Positions 24,740 to 33,138 of a DNA stretch of 64,000 nucleotides are shown one piece after another (position 1 is the stretch's first letter; every line of letters begins with the position of its first letter). The notes beneath the pieces were generated by a model that saw nothing but the letters and a program-made list of their open reading frames with translations, searched no databases and was not told where the DNA came from. Source of the stretch: Sphingopyxis sp. OPL5 (GTDB taxonomy: Bacteria > Pseudomonadota > Alphaproteobacteria > Sphingomonadales > Sphingomonadaceae); contig NZ_CP060725.1 in NCBI RefSeq assembly GCF_003797775.2, forward strand, positions 186,001-250,000, written 5' to 3'. The translations under genes were made by a program, and so were the position numbers.

Positions 24740-27274
24740 ATGCGCGAGCCTGAATTTCGAGAATGGTTGGGCAAGCGGCTCTGGAAGGGAATCCCGCTGA
24801 CGAAGAAAGCCAAGGACAATCGCGTTCGCCGCAGCATGCGTGCAGAGCGTGGCTTGAAGGGGCTAGGTTTCGAGCAAGCCACGCTGGAATTGGTTTTTGA
24901 AGACGGCCTTTGGGAATCGCTGATCGCTCGATTGTCCGAACTGAAAAACGATCAATCTGCCGATCTTTCAGTCATAAGATCGGTAGTTCCACAAGCAGAC
25001 GAGCCGAGTGGGCAGCTCTCAAACATGATCGCTGCCCTGAAACAATATGGCTATTTTCTCGAAGGCCGCGACCCTAACTACGGTGCTAACAATGAGCCAG
25101 CCGATGGCGAAGACGCACTGGAACTGACCCGAGAATCCGTTGAGGCGGCGATGAAGGCGTATGACCTGAGCGCCAGTGATTTCATGAAGAAATACGGATT
25201 TGCGACCAATTTCGACTATGTTGTTTTCCGCCCCGGTGAAGAGGCACGCTATCCGGCAAAGGCAATCTTCCTTGTTGCCTATAGCTCAATTTCCGGCAAC
25301 CCAGACATCACCGTGAAGGGCCAGCGCGACACCTTCGGCGATGCGGAGGGCGGTCCAATCCATTCGGAATTTGTCCGATCGGGTTATGAGATTGAAAGTA
25401 GGCGACGGCCAGGCGGCGATGAGGTGCAGGCTGATCGCATCCGCAAATATCTGATCGCCAATCATATCGAACCAGCAAAACGGCGCAACGATGCGACCGT
25501 TACAATTCGGGCTGGCGATATTCACAAAGAGCTCGGGCTTTCCAACCAGTTGCCGAACGTATGTCAGGCGATTGAGGGCAAGAAGCTGCGGGACATGACC
25601 GGACTGTCCAAGCCGGAAATCATATCAGGACCGGATAGCGGGCGTGGCGGTAATATGACCTATCGCTTCGCCCTTACGGCTAGTTCGGACTCAAAGGCTG
25701 TCGCAATGAATTCTCCAACCAATCTCATCCTTTATGGTCCTCCGGGCACCGGCAAAACCTATCGCACGACGCTGGAGGCAGTGGCGCTTTGCGATGGCAC
25801 TGCGGACTATCCGGAAACGAAGGAAGGCCGAGAGGCCTTGATGACGAGATACAATGAACTGGTCGCGGAAAAGCGAATCGCCTTTGTGACGTTTCACCAG
25901 AACTACGACTATGAAACCTTCGTCGAAGGTCTGCGCCCGGAAACTGGCGAGAACGAAGGCGGTTCTGCAGGTTTCCGGCTTGAAGCTCGCGCTGGAATCT
26001 TTCGCGAAATCTGCGCCCTGGCCGACCAGGCCCGAACCCGGACAGCACCTTCGGCTGCCGAAAGTGGCTATGATTTCTCCGGTCGCCGCTTTTGGAAGAT
26101 GGGACAAGGTGCAATCGGCACCGAGGATGACGTCTATGACTCAGCCGTGGCCAACAGTTACATAACTCTTGGTTGGGGTGGCGCTATCGATTGGAGCGAT
26201 GAACGGTTCTCCACCTTTGATGCGATTAAGGCCGAATGGCTTGCACGAAACCCCGATGATACGACGCCCAGCAATTGGACGCAGACTTGGCCGTTCCGCT
26301 GCGAAATGCAGATCGGTGACATTGTCATAGTGCCCTATGGCAACACCGCCTTCCGCGCGATTGCCGAGGTTACTGGAGACTATCGTTTTGAACCTTCGAC
26401 TGAGGGTTACTACTCGCATCGCCGCGATGTTCGCTGGCTGTTGACCTTAGACGAACCGTTGCCGCTAGACACGATCGTCGATGGCAATTTCACCATGCGG
26501 ACGCTGTACTCGTTGCAATCTAAGCGCGTAAATCTGCCCGCCCTTGGCCGGTTGATTGCTGGCGACATTGATAAAAATAGCGGCGGAGAGGCAGTGAGTG
26601 ACGGCATTCCTGACCAGTTCGTTCTCATTATAGATGAAATCAACCGCGCCAATATTTCGAAGGTTTTCGGCGAACTCATCACGCTCATCGAACCTGACAA
26701 GCGGCTCGGTATGACCAATGAGCTGACGTTGACGCTTCCATATTCGAAAAAGCGGGATTTTGGTGTCCCGGCCAACCTGCACATCATCGGCACGATGAAC
26801 ACTGCTGATCGATCTATCGCGTTGCTGGACACAGCGTTGCGGAGGCGGTTCAATTTCCGGGAAATGGCACCGGAGCCGGGTTTGCTAGGCGTGGTCGATG
26901 GGATTGACCTAAAGGCCGTGCTCACCACCATCAACCAGCGCATCGAGTATCTGATCGACCGCGAGCACCGCATCGGTCATGCGTTTTTCATTGGTTGCAA
27001 TGCGGCTGAACAGGTTCACGCCGCCATGCGCGACAAGGTTATTCCGCTTTTGCAGGAATATTTCTTCGAGGACTGGAGCCGCATCCATGGGGTCCTTGGC
27101 GACGGGTTCATCGGCTCCGTTACTCTTAAATGCCCACTTGGCGAGGGTGAAGATCGCAAGAGCTGGTCCGTGCGATTGGAAAACCAGCCTGATGGCCGCA
27201 GCGGCTTTCCAGACGACGCGTATGCTCTGTTGATCGGCAAGAGTGCTAGCGTTTCGGTGGACACCGGCGAGTGA
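24740..27274 (+). CDS. mcrB: McrB-type AAA+ GTPase with ScoMcrA-like head and EVE-like insertion
   Basis: 844 residues. About 130-215 resembles the ScoMcrA N-terminal head (YGFATNFDYVVF, RYPAKAIFLVAYSS), followed by a winged-helix-like region. The motor has Walker A GPPGTGKTY (about 333), Walker B LIIDEINRANISKVFGELI (about 628) and the McrB-specific MNTADRSIALLDTALRRRF. Between Walker A and B (about 443-551) lies an extra domain, YDFSGRRFWKMG to AIAEVTGDYRF, which looks like an EVE/PUA modified-base reader. McrB binds modified DNA and drives McrC cleavage by GTP hydrolysis. It follows the restriction-modification gene by 15 bp and precedes mcrC by 55 bp. Confidence 0.88.
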   Translation: MREPEFREWLGKRLWKGIPLTKKAKDNRVRRSMRAERGLKGLGFEQATLELVFEDGLWESLIARLSELKNDQSADLSVIRSVVPQADEPSGQLSNMIAALKQYGYFLEGRDPNYGANNEPADGEDALELTRESVEAAMKAYDLSASDFMKKYGFATNFDYVVFRPGEEARYPAKAIFLVAYSSISGNPDITVKGQRDTFGDAEGGPIHSEFVRSGYEIESRRRPGGDEVQADRIRKYLIANHIEPAKRRNDATVTIRAGDIHKELGLSNQLPNVCQAIEGKKLRDMTGLSKPEIISGPDSGRGGNMTYRFALTASSDSKAVAMNSPTNLILYGPPGTGKTYRTTLEAVALCDGTADYPETKEGREALMTRYNELVAEKRIAFVTFHQNYDYETFVEGLRPETGENEGGSAGFRLEARAGIFREICALADQARTRTAPSAAESGYDFSGRRFWKMGQGAIGTEDDVYDSAVANSYITLGWGGAIDWSDERFSTFDAIKAEWLARNPDDTTPSNWTQTWPFRCEMQIGDIVIVPYGNTAFRAIAEVTGDYRFEPSTEGYYSHRRDVRWLLTLDEPLPLDTIVDGNFTMRTLYSLQSKRVNLPALGRLIAGDIDKNSGGEAVSDGIPDQFVLIIDEINRANISKVFGELITLIEPDKRLGMTNELTLTLPYSKKRDFGVPANLHIIGTMNTADRSIALLDTALRRRFNFREMAPEPGLLGVVDGIDLKAVLTTINQRIEYLIDREHRIGHAFFIGCNAAEQVHAAMRDKVIPLLQEYFFEDWSRIHGVLGDGFIGSVTLKCPLGEGEDRKSWSVRLENQPDGRSGFPDDAYALLIGKSASVSVDTGE

Positions 27275-27329
27275 TCGAGTCCCTGGCGAGTCAACTGCCC
27301 CCTGATTTACCTGTAGACCGGGTTCACCC

Positions 27330-28655
27330 ATGACGCATCTGACCGTCCATGAATGGGGCAGCGTCGGCGTGCACAATGGTAGCGGCCCGGGGCCTGAAAA
27401 AACCTTTGCCCGCAGCCAGGCGAACGCCCTCTTTCTGGCCGCTCGGTCGCACCCACTGGCCAACCGGTCCGGGACCAATATCCTTGTAGACCGTTACAGC
27501 GACATGTGGGCGCAGCAGGTTGTCGGCGTGATTGCCGCGCCCGGCTCCAGTCTCGAGATATTGCCCAAGATCGATGCTACGGCGAATGAGAACGATGAAA
27601 CGATCCGCGCGCGCCTCGTCACCATGCTTGATGTCGCCCTTGGACTTAAACTCGGTGACGGACAGGCGCTGGCGATGGCGCGTCAGAAGGAGACGTTGCT
27701 CGACATCTTGATCCGCCTGTTCGCAGACCGCCTACTGGCCGAAGCTAGGCGCGGTCTACCCCGCGCCTATCTGACGCAAGAGGAGAATCTTGCCGCGTTG
27801 CGCGGGCGGCTCGATGTCATCCGCCAGTTCACTCACAATGCGGTGCGGCCTGACCGGCTAGCCTGCCGGTTCGATACATTGATGCCGGACACGCCGTTGC
27901 TGCGCGTCATGAAGGCCTGCGTCCTGATGTTGCGCCGCCACGCCCGCGTGCTGGAGACGCAGCGCCGTCTCGATGAGTTGCGATTTCCACTGGCCGAGGT
28001 GAGCGACGTTCCAGTCAGTGCTCTGCCATGGGCGCAGGTACGCATAGACCGGACCAATCGTCGCTGGGAGACGCTGTACGGGCTGGCAAAGCTATTCCTG
28101 AAGCGCGAATGGCAACGAACCAACCATGATGCGAAGGCGGGCCAAGGAATCACTTTGCTGTTCGCCATGAATGATCTGTTCGAGGCCTATGTCGCTGCTC
28201 TCGCCCGACGGGCGGTGCGGGGAAGCGATTTGACGGTCCACTCGCAGGGGGGATTGCGCTATTGCTTGATGGAAGAGGGCGACGGCGGAAGGGAACGCTT
28301 CCAGACAACGCCCGACATACTCATCAAACGCGATGGCCAAGCCGTGATGGTCATTGACACCAAATGGAAGCTGATTGGCCGAAATCCCGAAGACAAAAAG
28401 CGCGGCGTATCGCAGTCGGATGTCTATCAGATGATGGCTTACGCCCGGCTATACCAGTGCCGAGACGTGATGTTGCTCTATCCTCATCATGCAGGCCTTG
28501 GCGTTGAGGCATTGGAAGCAGGTTACGGGATGATGGAGGGCGATGAACGACTGCGGATAGCGAGCGTCGATCTTTTGCCGGGCGAGGCGGCGGTCGTGCA
28601 GCGACTGGCGAGCTTGCTGTCGCCCGCCAAGGTGGGTTTGTTTGCCGCGGCGTGA
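27330..28655 (+). CDS. mcrC: McrC-type nuclease subunit
   Basis: 441 residues, within the usual 5-methylcytosine restriction McrC range. The N-terminal part (VVGVIAAPGSSLEILPKID) and the middle (RQFTHNAVRPDRLACRFD, TPLLRVMKACVLML) match the family. The C-terminal PD-(D/E)XK nuclease shows TPDILIKRDGQAVMVIDTKWK (about 327-347) and SQSDVYQMMAYARLY, the QxxxY-type motif. McrC docks on the McrB hexamer and cuts DNA between two modified sites. The Shine-Dalgarno region before the ATG at 27330 is weak (CGGG 9-12 nt upstream); coupling to mcrB over 55 bp is likely. Confidence 0.9.
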   Translation: MTHLTVHEWGSVGVHNGSGPGPEKTFARSQANALFLAARSHPLANRSGTNILVDRYSDMWAQQVVGVIAAPGSSLEILPKIDATANENDETIRARLVTMLDVALGLKLGDGQALAMARQKETLLDILIRLFADRLLAEARRGLPRAYLTQEENLAALRGRLDVIRQFTHNAVRPDRLACRFDTLMPDTPLLRVMKACVLMLRRHARVLETQRRLDELRFPLAEVSDVPVSALPWAQVRIDRTNRRWETLYGLAKLFLKREWQRTNHDAKAGQGITLLFAMNDLFEAYVAALARRAVRGSDLTVHSQGGLRYCLMEEGDGGRERFQTTPDILIKRDGQAVMVIDTKWKLIGRNPEDKKRGVSQSDVYQMMAYARLYQCRDVMLLYPHHAGLGVEALEAGYGMMEGDERLRIASVDLLPGEAAVVQRLASLLSPAKVGLFAAA

Positions 28656-28848
28656 TCGTGGGAGCCGGGCTGGCGGTCTTTCACTTCGCACTAATCGATG
28701 ATCCGCACGCGGATTGACCGGCGCGAAGGCGACTGCGGCACATCGTAGTATATAGGCCGGCAAAGTATCGCCCAGAGAATGTTGAGTACTAGAGGACGAC
28801 GACGCGAATGTGACCGAGTTCCGAGCCTTCGGCGCCATTCCTCGCATC

Positions 28849-29952
28849 CTAGCTGCTCTTCAGAAAATAGCGCGCATAGCGACGCTCGCCGGTGCGGATG
28901 AGCGCACCTTTCTCGATCAGGTCGTTCAAATCGCGTGTCGCGGTGGCAAGACCGGCCCCAGTGATTGTCCGGTAATTTCCGGCACTCAAACCGCCCGCGA
29001 ACCCATCCGGCCCTTCGCGGAACATGCGAAGAAGCGCCTTTTCCTGCCGTTCGTTAATCTCGCTGCGCAAGCGATCAAGCAGCCTCGTCTTATCGATCAG
29101 GAAGCGGATGCGGGTGATCGTCCGCCCCTGTGCCTCGATGACAATATCGGCAAACCACGTCAGCCAAGCATTGATGTCGTTGCTCTGGCTGCCAAGCTGG
29201 AGCGCGGCGTAATAGGCTTTACGGTGGCGATGGATCGTTTCCGAGAGCGCCGTCAGTGTCGGGGCGGCGAGGCTTTGGGCCAATGCCTTTTCGGCAATGG
29301 CGCGCCCGATCCGGCCATTGCCGTCTTCAAAGGGATGGATGCTCTCGAACCACAGGTGCGAAATGGCCGCACGGGTGATTGCGGGGAATGGGTTTGGTGA
29401 CCACGGTGCGCTGTCGTTGAACCATGCTATGAATCGAGACATTTCCATCGGGATGGTCTCCGAGGGCGGAGCCTCGAAATGCACACGCGGCGCATGAAGT
29501 GCGCCCGAAACGATCTGCATGGCATCTTCGTGCGTCCGGTAGCGCCCGACATCGGCAATGTCTCGACGCCCGTTCATTAGCATGGCGTGCCATGCGAACA
29601 GTGTCCGATCATCGAGCGGCGCAGCATGGCTGCGATAGACATCGGCCATGAGTTCGGCGGCACCGGTTTCCGCCGCGCTTGCACGGCGCTGGTCGGCAGC
29701 AAATCCCAAATGCCGTGCGAGCGATGACTGAACGCTGGCGCGGTCAAGGATCTCGCCCTCAATAGCCGAGCTATCGACAACCTCCTGGGAGATGACTTCG
29801 ATTGTCAGGACATCGCGCTCATCGGCGTCCAAGTGGTGGAGCGCACCAATGACGACGCCGGAGCCTTTCAGGAACTGCTCCTCGGACGCGCGGATGCGTT
29901 CCGCATCGAAGCGGAAATCAGGCCAATCGGGAAGTTGCCAATTCCAGCGCAT
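28849..29952 (-). CDS. Fic domain protein with intramolecular inhibitory helix
   Basis: 367 residues. The catalytic motif HPFEDGNGRIGR (206-217) is complete, with His206. An inhibitory motif SSAIEG (61-66, pattern S/T-x3-E-G/N) precedes it in the same chain, placing it in Fic class II, where a glutamate blocks ATP binding until relieved. The C-terminal 90 residues form a winged-helix-like region (LSAGNYRTITGAGLATATRDLNDLIEKGAL). Fic proteins transfer AMP to Ser/Thr/Tyr of target proteins. It lies between mcrC (convergent) and the tRNA-Leu gene. The target is unknown; it could be a toxin-like or regulatory module. Confidence 0.9.
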   Translation of the reverse strand: MRWNWQLPDWPDFRFDAERIRASEEQFLKGSGVVIGALHHLDADERDVLTIEVISQEVVDSSAIEGEILDRASVQSSLARHLGFAADQRRASAAETGAAELMADVYRSHAAPLDDRTLFAWHAMLMNGRRDIADVGRYRTHEDAMQIVSGALHAPRVHFEAPPSETIPMEMSRFIAWFNDSAPWSPNPFPAITRAAISHLWFESIHPFEDGNGRIGRAIAEKALAQSLAAPTLTALSETIHRHRKAYYAALQLGSQSNDINAWLTWFADIVIEAQGRTITRIRFLIDKTRLLDRLRSEINERQEKALLRMFREGPDGFAGGLSAGNYRTITGAGLATATRDLNDLIEKGALIRTGERRYARYFLKSS

Positions 29953-30222
29953 GATCGATAGGTCACCTTTCTATCCATCACAACATAGCCCAATTATGAT
30001 TGATAAAGCCATACCCAATCAATCACCAAAGGCACGTTGTCACTTCGCGGGATCAATCTGTGGCGATGGCCGCATCCCGGACGGGCTACCAAGTGCCAGC
30101 ATGACAATAGCGTTCGATTGTCATTTCGCGCAGCGGAGCGCGGGCCGTGCGACCCTGGGGCGTCCGCTGATGCAGGCTCCTGTCCCCCGTGCGGTGGACT
30201 TTTCAGAGCCTGCAATCTTGGA

Positions 30223-30307
30223 TGGTGCGGGCGGTGGGAATCGAACCCACACTCCTTGCGGAACGGGATTTTGAATCCCGCGCGTCTACCAATTCCACCA
30301 CGCCCGC
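30223..30307 (-). tRNA. tRNA-Leu(CAA), intact, carried by the island
   Basis: 85 nt with encoded CCA. The acceptor arms GCGGGCG and CGCCCGC pair fully. The D-arm has TTGGTAGAC, the anticodon stem CGGGA/TCCCG encloses TTCAAAA with anticodon CAA, the long variable arm carries TTCCGCAAGGAG, and the T-arm is GGGTTCGATTCCC. It decodes UUG. It lies 61 bp downstream of the integrase gene on the same strand and inside the element. The host tRNA-Leu(CAA) split by the insertion has different acceptor and anticodon stems, so this is not a duplicate of it but an independent isoacceptor that can replace it. Confidence 0.95.
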
Positions 30308-30368
30308 GTTGCGAGACGCCTATAGCGCCGCCATCAAAACACGCAACGGCAAACATCAGCTATTTGGC

Positions 30369-31655
30369 TTAGGTTGCTGGCATCGAGGCCTTCTTTCGGG
30401 CAGCGACTTTCGGCGGTTTAGTCTTGCGAACATTGACGGCGGATGCGTCGATGTTGTTTTTCAAATGCCGCCCGTAAAACTTCTCGATCATCTCGACACT
30501 GGTGCGGCAGTTCTTGGCGACCTGATAAATGTCCGCGCCTTCGAGCAATCGCAGACAGATATAGGTGTGCCGCAGGCTGTAGCAGGTGCGGATGTGACCA
30601 TCGCGGTCGAACTTCAGATTCAGCTCGTCGAGGACCGTGTTCATCAACTCGCGTGGCGACTTTCCGAATATACGGTCGGTCGGTTTGAGCTGCTTGCGCT
30701 TGCGGACGCGCTCGAAGGGCAGGATCGCACCTGGCATCGACTTGCAAAAACCAACACCGCGCTTGCCGCGCACCTCGATCTCGAGGATGCGTTCGCCGGT
30801 CGATTCGTCGTCAACAATCTTGACGTCGCGCAGTTCAAGTCGTGCGGACTCATCGGGCCGAAGCCCCGTGTTACCCATGAAAAGAACATAATCGTGGAAG
30901 TTCTCGCAGACCTCACGCCAGCGTGGCTTGGGCGGATTCTTCGCCCGCTCGCGCGTGGCCTCATAAAGCATCTTGTATTCCTCGGGCGAAAACCACGCGC
31001 GGTGCTCCACCTTGCCGGACGTCTTGTAGGGAGCTGACATATCCGGGATTGCCGCAATCCAGCCCTTGCGGTTGGCGGTTTTCAAAACCTGCCGAAGCGT
31101 GACGATCTCGCCGTGCAAGGTCGCGCGTGCTGGCTTCTTCGGCTTGCCGGTTTTGGGATCGACCCTCGATGTCTGACGGTGCGCCCGATACTCCTGCACT
31201 TTGCCGGCCGTTATGTCCTCAAGCGCGGTATCGCCAAAGAAGGGTAACAGGTGAACGCGGATGTGATCTGACTTCGATGCCACATATTCCGCGTTGCGTT
31301 CGCCCAGCGTGATTAGCTCGAACTCGCTGGTGAAAGCATCTGCGGCATCCTTGAAGCTGGGGCCAGTAGGCGTTCGCCGACGCCGACCATCGGTCGGCGC
31401 GCCGGTTCCGGCGATCGGGGGCTGGACGGTGCCGTCCAGCAAGGCAACACCACCACGTCGGCGTTGGCGATCCTCGACGCAACGCTCCATATACCAGTCG
31501 CGCGCGAAATCCTTGGCGGCAGCAAGGCTGACCTCCTTGGTCGTCTGCCGGTAGTTGCGGCTGCCAAGATATGTCGAGCATTGCCAGTAGCGGCTGTTCT
31601 CACGCCGATAGACGTGCAGCGCCCCATCCATCAGCAGATGGCTTTCTGTCGGCAT
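30369..31655 (-). CDS. Tyrosine recombinase (integrase) of the island
   Basis: 428 residues from the ATG at 31655, which follows TTTGGAG at 8 nt; an in-frame extension to 31718 would run into the arm sites. The N-terminal 100 residues form a putative arm-binding domain and 105-220 the SAM-like core-binding domain. Catalytic residues visible are Arg in NTGLRPDES, Lys in EVRGKRGVG, His and Arg in SLRHTYI, and Tyr in EKFYGRH. It lies 112 bp from the right core copy and is the only recombinase in the element, so it most probably integrates it into tRNA-Leu(CAA). Its promoter overlaps the TGTGTAAG repeats, suggesting autorepression. Confidence 0.92.
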   Translation of the reverse strand: MPTESHLLMDGALHVYRRENSRYWQCSTYLGSRNYRQTTKEVSLAAAKDFARDWYMERCVEDRQRRRGGVALLDGTVQPPIAGTGAPTDGRRRRTPTGPSFKDAADAFTSEFELITLGERNAEYVASKSDHIRVHLLPFFGDTALEDITAGKVQEYRAHRQTSRVDPKTGKPKKPARATLHGEIVTLRQVLKTANRKGWIAAIPDMSAPYKTSGKVEHRAWFSPEEYKMLYEATRERAKNPPKPRWREVCENFHDYVLFMGNTGLRPDESARLELRDVKIVDDESTGERILEIEVRGKRGVGFCKSMPGAILPFERVRKRKQLKPTDRIFGKSPRELMNTVLDELNLKFDRDGHIRTCYSLRHTYICLRLLEGADIYQVAKNCRTSVEMIEKFYGRHLKNNIDASAVNVRKTKPPKVAARKKASMPAT

Positions 31656-31671
31656 TGCGAGAACTCCAAAA

Positions 31672-31690
31672 TGTGTAAGACATGTGTAAG
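31672..31690 (+). promoter_or_regulatory. Paired recombinase arm-type sites, right end
   Basis: TGTGTAAG at 31672-31679 and 31683-31690, the same octamer as at the left end and in the same orientation. They lie 77-95 bp from the right core and directly upstream of the integrase start. Confidence 0.6.
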
Positions 31691-31766
31691 TCTTTTTGGA
31701 GGTCTCGTCCTTGCTCAAACTATTGGTTTTGCGTGGTTTTTGGCTTACTTTTTTAGGCTAAACGCA

Positions 31767-31775
31767 ATTTTGAGT
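31767..31775. repeat. Right attachment core (9 bp)
   Basis: ATTTTGAGT, identical to 4555-4563. It marks the right boundary of the island inside the anticodon loop of the split tRNA-Leu. Confidence 0.8.
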
Positions 31776-31806
31776 CGAGCGCGTCTACCAATTTCACCAC
31801 AGGGGC
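31767..31806 (-). pseudogene. 5' half of the split tRNA-Leu(CAA) gene
   Basis: Read on the minus strand from 31806: acceptor strand GCCCCTG, a normal D-arm with AATTGGTAGAC, the anticodon 5' strand CTCGA and the loop CTCAAAA. After the core the sequence becomes element DNA (TGCGTTTAGCC) and does not restore the 3' half, which lies 27 kb away at 4510-4563. Transcription from the original promoter would give a truncated, non-functional tRNA. Confidence 0.9.
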
Positions 31807-31908
31807 CCGTGGACGCGGAGCCGTTGCCACAAAAGGACCGTCCGCGTCCAGCGCGAAAGATGACAAGCGGACGGTTGCGCGCTCGAATGCTGCCGATAAG
31901 GTGCCGCG

Positions 31909-33006
31909 ATGACCGACAAGCCCCCGCCCGTCCGCGCGTCCTCCGCCAAACCCCGCGCCAAGAGCGAAGCGGCGGCGCCTTTCGGCCCCGGCCGGATCGC
32001 CGGCGCGGCGCTGATCGTCCTCGCGCTGATCGCGGTCGCGTGGCTGATGATCAGCCTGACGCGATTCTTCATGCTCGTCTTTGCGGCGGTCGTGCTCGGC
32101 GCGATCTTCGATGCGATCGCCAGTTGGATCGTCCGCCGCACCGGGATGAAGCGCGGCTTCGCGCTCGCGCTGTCGGTCGCGGGGATCGTCGCGATCTTTG
32201 CCGGGGCCTTCATGCTGTTCGGATCGCAGCTCGCCCGCGAGGTCGATACGATCCGCGAACAGATTCCGCAGGCGCTGCGCGGCGTCGAGGCGTTTCTCGA
32301 CCGGTACGGGCTGGGGCAGCGGGTGCGCGAGCTGGCCGCGGTGGGCAGCGACGACATCTCGCGCCTCGCCTCGCAGGCCGGGGGCTATGCGCTGGCGGCG
32401 GGGAGCGGCATCGCCGACTTCGTGCTGGTGCTCGTCGCGGCGATCTTCCTTGCCGGCGATCCCGCGACCTATCGCCGCGGGCTGTTGCTGCTGATGCCCG
32501 CCAGCGCCGAGGAGACCGCATCGCTCGCGCTCGGCGACGCCGCGCGCGGACTGAAAGGCTGGATGGTCGGCCAGGCGGTGTCGTCGCTGGTCGTCGCCGC
32601 GCTGACATGGGCGGGGCTGGCGCTGCTCGGCGTGCCGGCAGCGGGCGGGCTCGGGCTGATCGCCGGCCTGCTCGACGTCATCCCGATGGTCGGGCCGATC
32701 ATCGCGGGCATCCCCGCGGTGCTGCTGGCGTTCACCGTGTCGCCGATGACCGCGCTGTGGACGCTTGTCCTGTTCCTCGTGATCCAGCAACTGCAGGGCA
32801 ATTTCCTGCAGCCGATGATCCAGAAACAGGCGGTCGACGTGCCGCCCGCGGTGCTGCTGTTCGCGGTGGTCGCGGCGGGCATATTGTTCGGCTTCCTCGG
32901 CGTGCTGCTCGCGGCGCCGCTGACCGTGGTGGTCTATGTGATGGTGCAGCGGGTCTATGTGAAGACGTTGCTGGGCAAGGATATCAAGATCGCCGGGCAG
33001 GATTGA
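31909..33006 (+). CDS. AI-2E family (PerM-like) membrane transporter
   Basis: 365 residues with about seven to eight membrane segments: two near 30-85, one near 92-115, a soluble region 120-170, then several from 180 to the end. The conserved LLDVIPMVGPIIAGIPA segment and QLQGNFLQPMIQKQAVDVPP match the UPF0118/AI-2E exporter family, whose members export autoinducer-2 or act as ion antiporters. The N-terminal 25 residues are Pro/Ala/Lys-rich and cytoplasmic. It is the first host gene right of the island. Its substrate cannot be read from sequence. Confidence 0.88.
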   Translation: MTDKPPPVRASSAKPRAKSEAAAPFGPGRIAGAALIVLALIAVAWLMISLTRFFMLVFAAVVLGAIFDAIASWIVRRTGMKRGFALALSVAGIVAIFAGAFMLFGSQLAREVDTIREQIPQALRGVEAFLDRYGLGQRVRELAAVGSDDISRLASQAGGYALAAGSGIADFVLVLVAAIFLAGDPATYRRGLLLLMPASAEETASLALGDAARGLKGWMVGQAVSSLVVAALTWAGLALLGVPAAGGLGLIAGLLDVIPMVGPIIAGIPAVLLAFTVSPMTALWTLVLFLVIQQLQGNFLQPMIQKQAVDVPPAVLLFAVVAAGILFGFLGVLLAAPLTVVVYVMVQRVYVKTLLGKDIKIAGQD

Positions 33007-33023
33007 GCGACCTCTCCTTCACC

Positions 33024-33121
33024 CGTCATTGCGAGCGAAGCGAAGCAATCTCCAGCTATACCAAACTAGACAAGTTCTGATGGCTGGGGATTGCCGCGTC
33101 GCTTCGCTCCTCGCAATGACG
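33024..33121. repeat. Palindromic repeat, family 1 (divergent copy)
   Basis: Inverted arms at 33024-33055 and 33084-33121 begin and end with CGTCATTGCGAG and CTCGCAATGACG, around a 28-bp centre. They are the same family as the repeats near 38842, 38890, 39238, 44488 and 53030. Placed between the convergent 3' ends of the transporter and aldehyde dehydrogenase genes, it may double as a terminator. Confidence 0.85.
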
Positions 33122-33138
33122 AGGAATGATAGTGCGCC

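Larger units (their letters stand above)
4555..31775. mobile_element. 27.2-kb integrative (mobilizable) defence island in tRNA-Leu(CAA)
   Basis: Bounded by the direct repeat ATTTTGAGT at 4555-4563 and 31767-31775, which is the anticodon-loop core of a tRNA-Leu gene whose halves flank the element. A tyrosine recombinase gene lies just inside the right end. Paired TGTGTAAG repeats sit 60-95 bp inside both ends. A relaxase, MobC and SSB are present but no VirB/VirD4-type transfer genes, so it would need a helper for conjugation. Cargo comprises SPARDA, an AAA_13/PD-(D/E)XK operon, restriction-modification, McrBC and Fic genes. An intact tRNA-Leu(CAA) is carried inside. Base composition is visibly lower in GC than the flanks, especially at 22300-27000. 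Confidence 0.9.

Noticed and set aside
4555..31775. Group I or archaeal-type intron interrupting the tRNA-Leu anticodon loop
   Set aside because: The insert is 27 kb, carries an integrase, relaxase and many genes, and is bordered by a 9-bp duplicated core and arm sites, so it is an integrated element.
4555..31775. Self-transmissible ICE
   Set aside because: Relaxase, MobC and SSB are present but no coupling protein, VirB-type ATPase or pilus genes are seen; at most it is mobilizable.
31767..31806. Functional tRNA-Leu at the right island border
   Set aside because: Only the acceptor 5' strand, D-arm and half of the anticodon arm are present; the variable arm, T-arm and 3' acceptor strand are 27 kb away.
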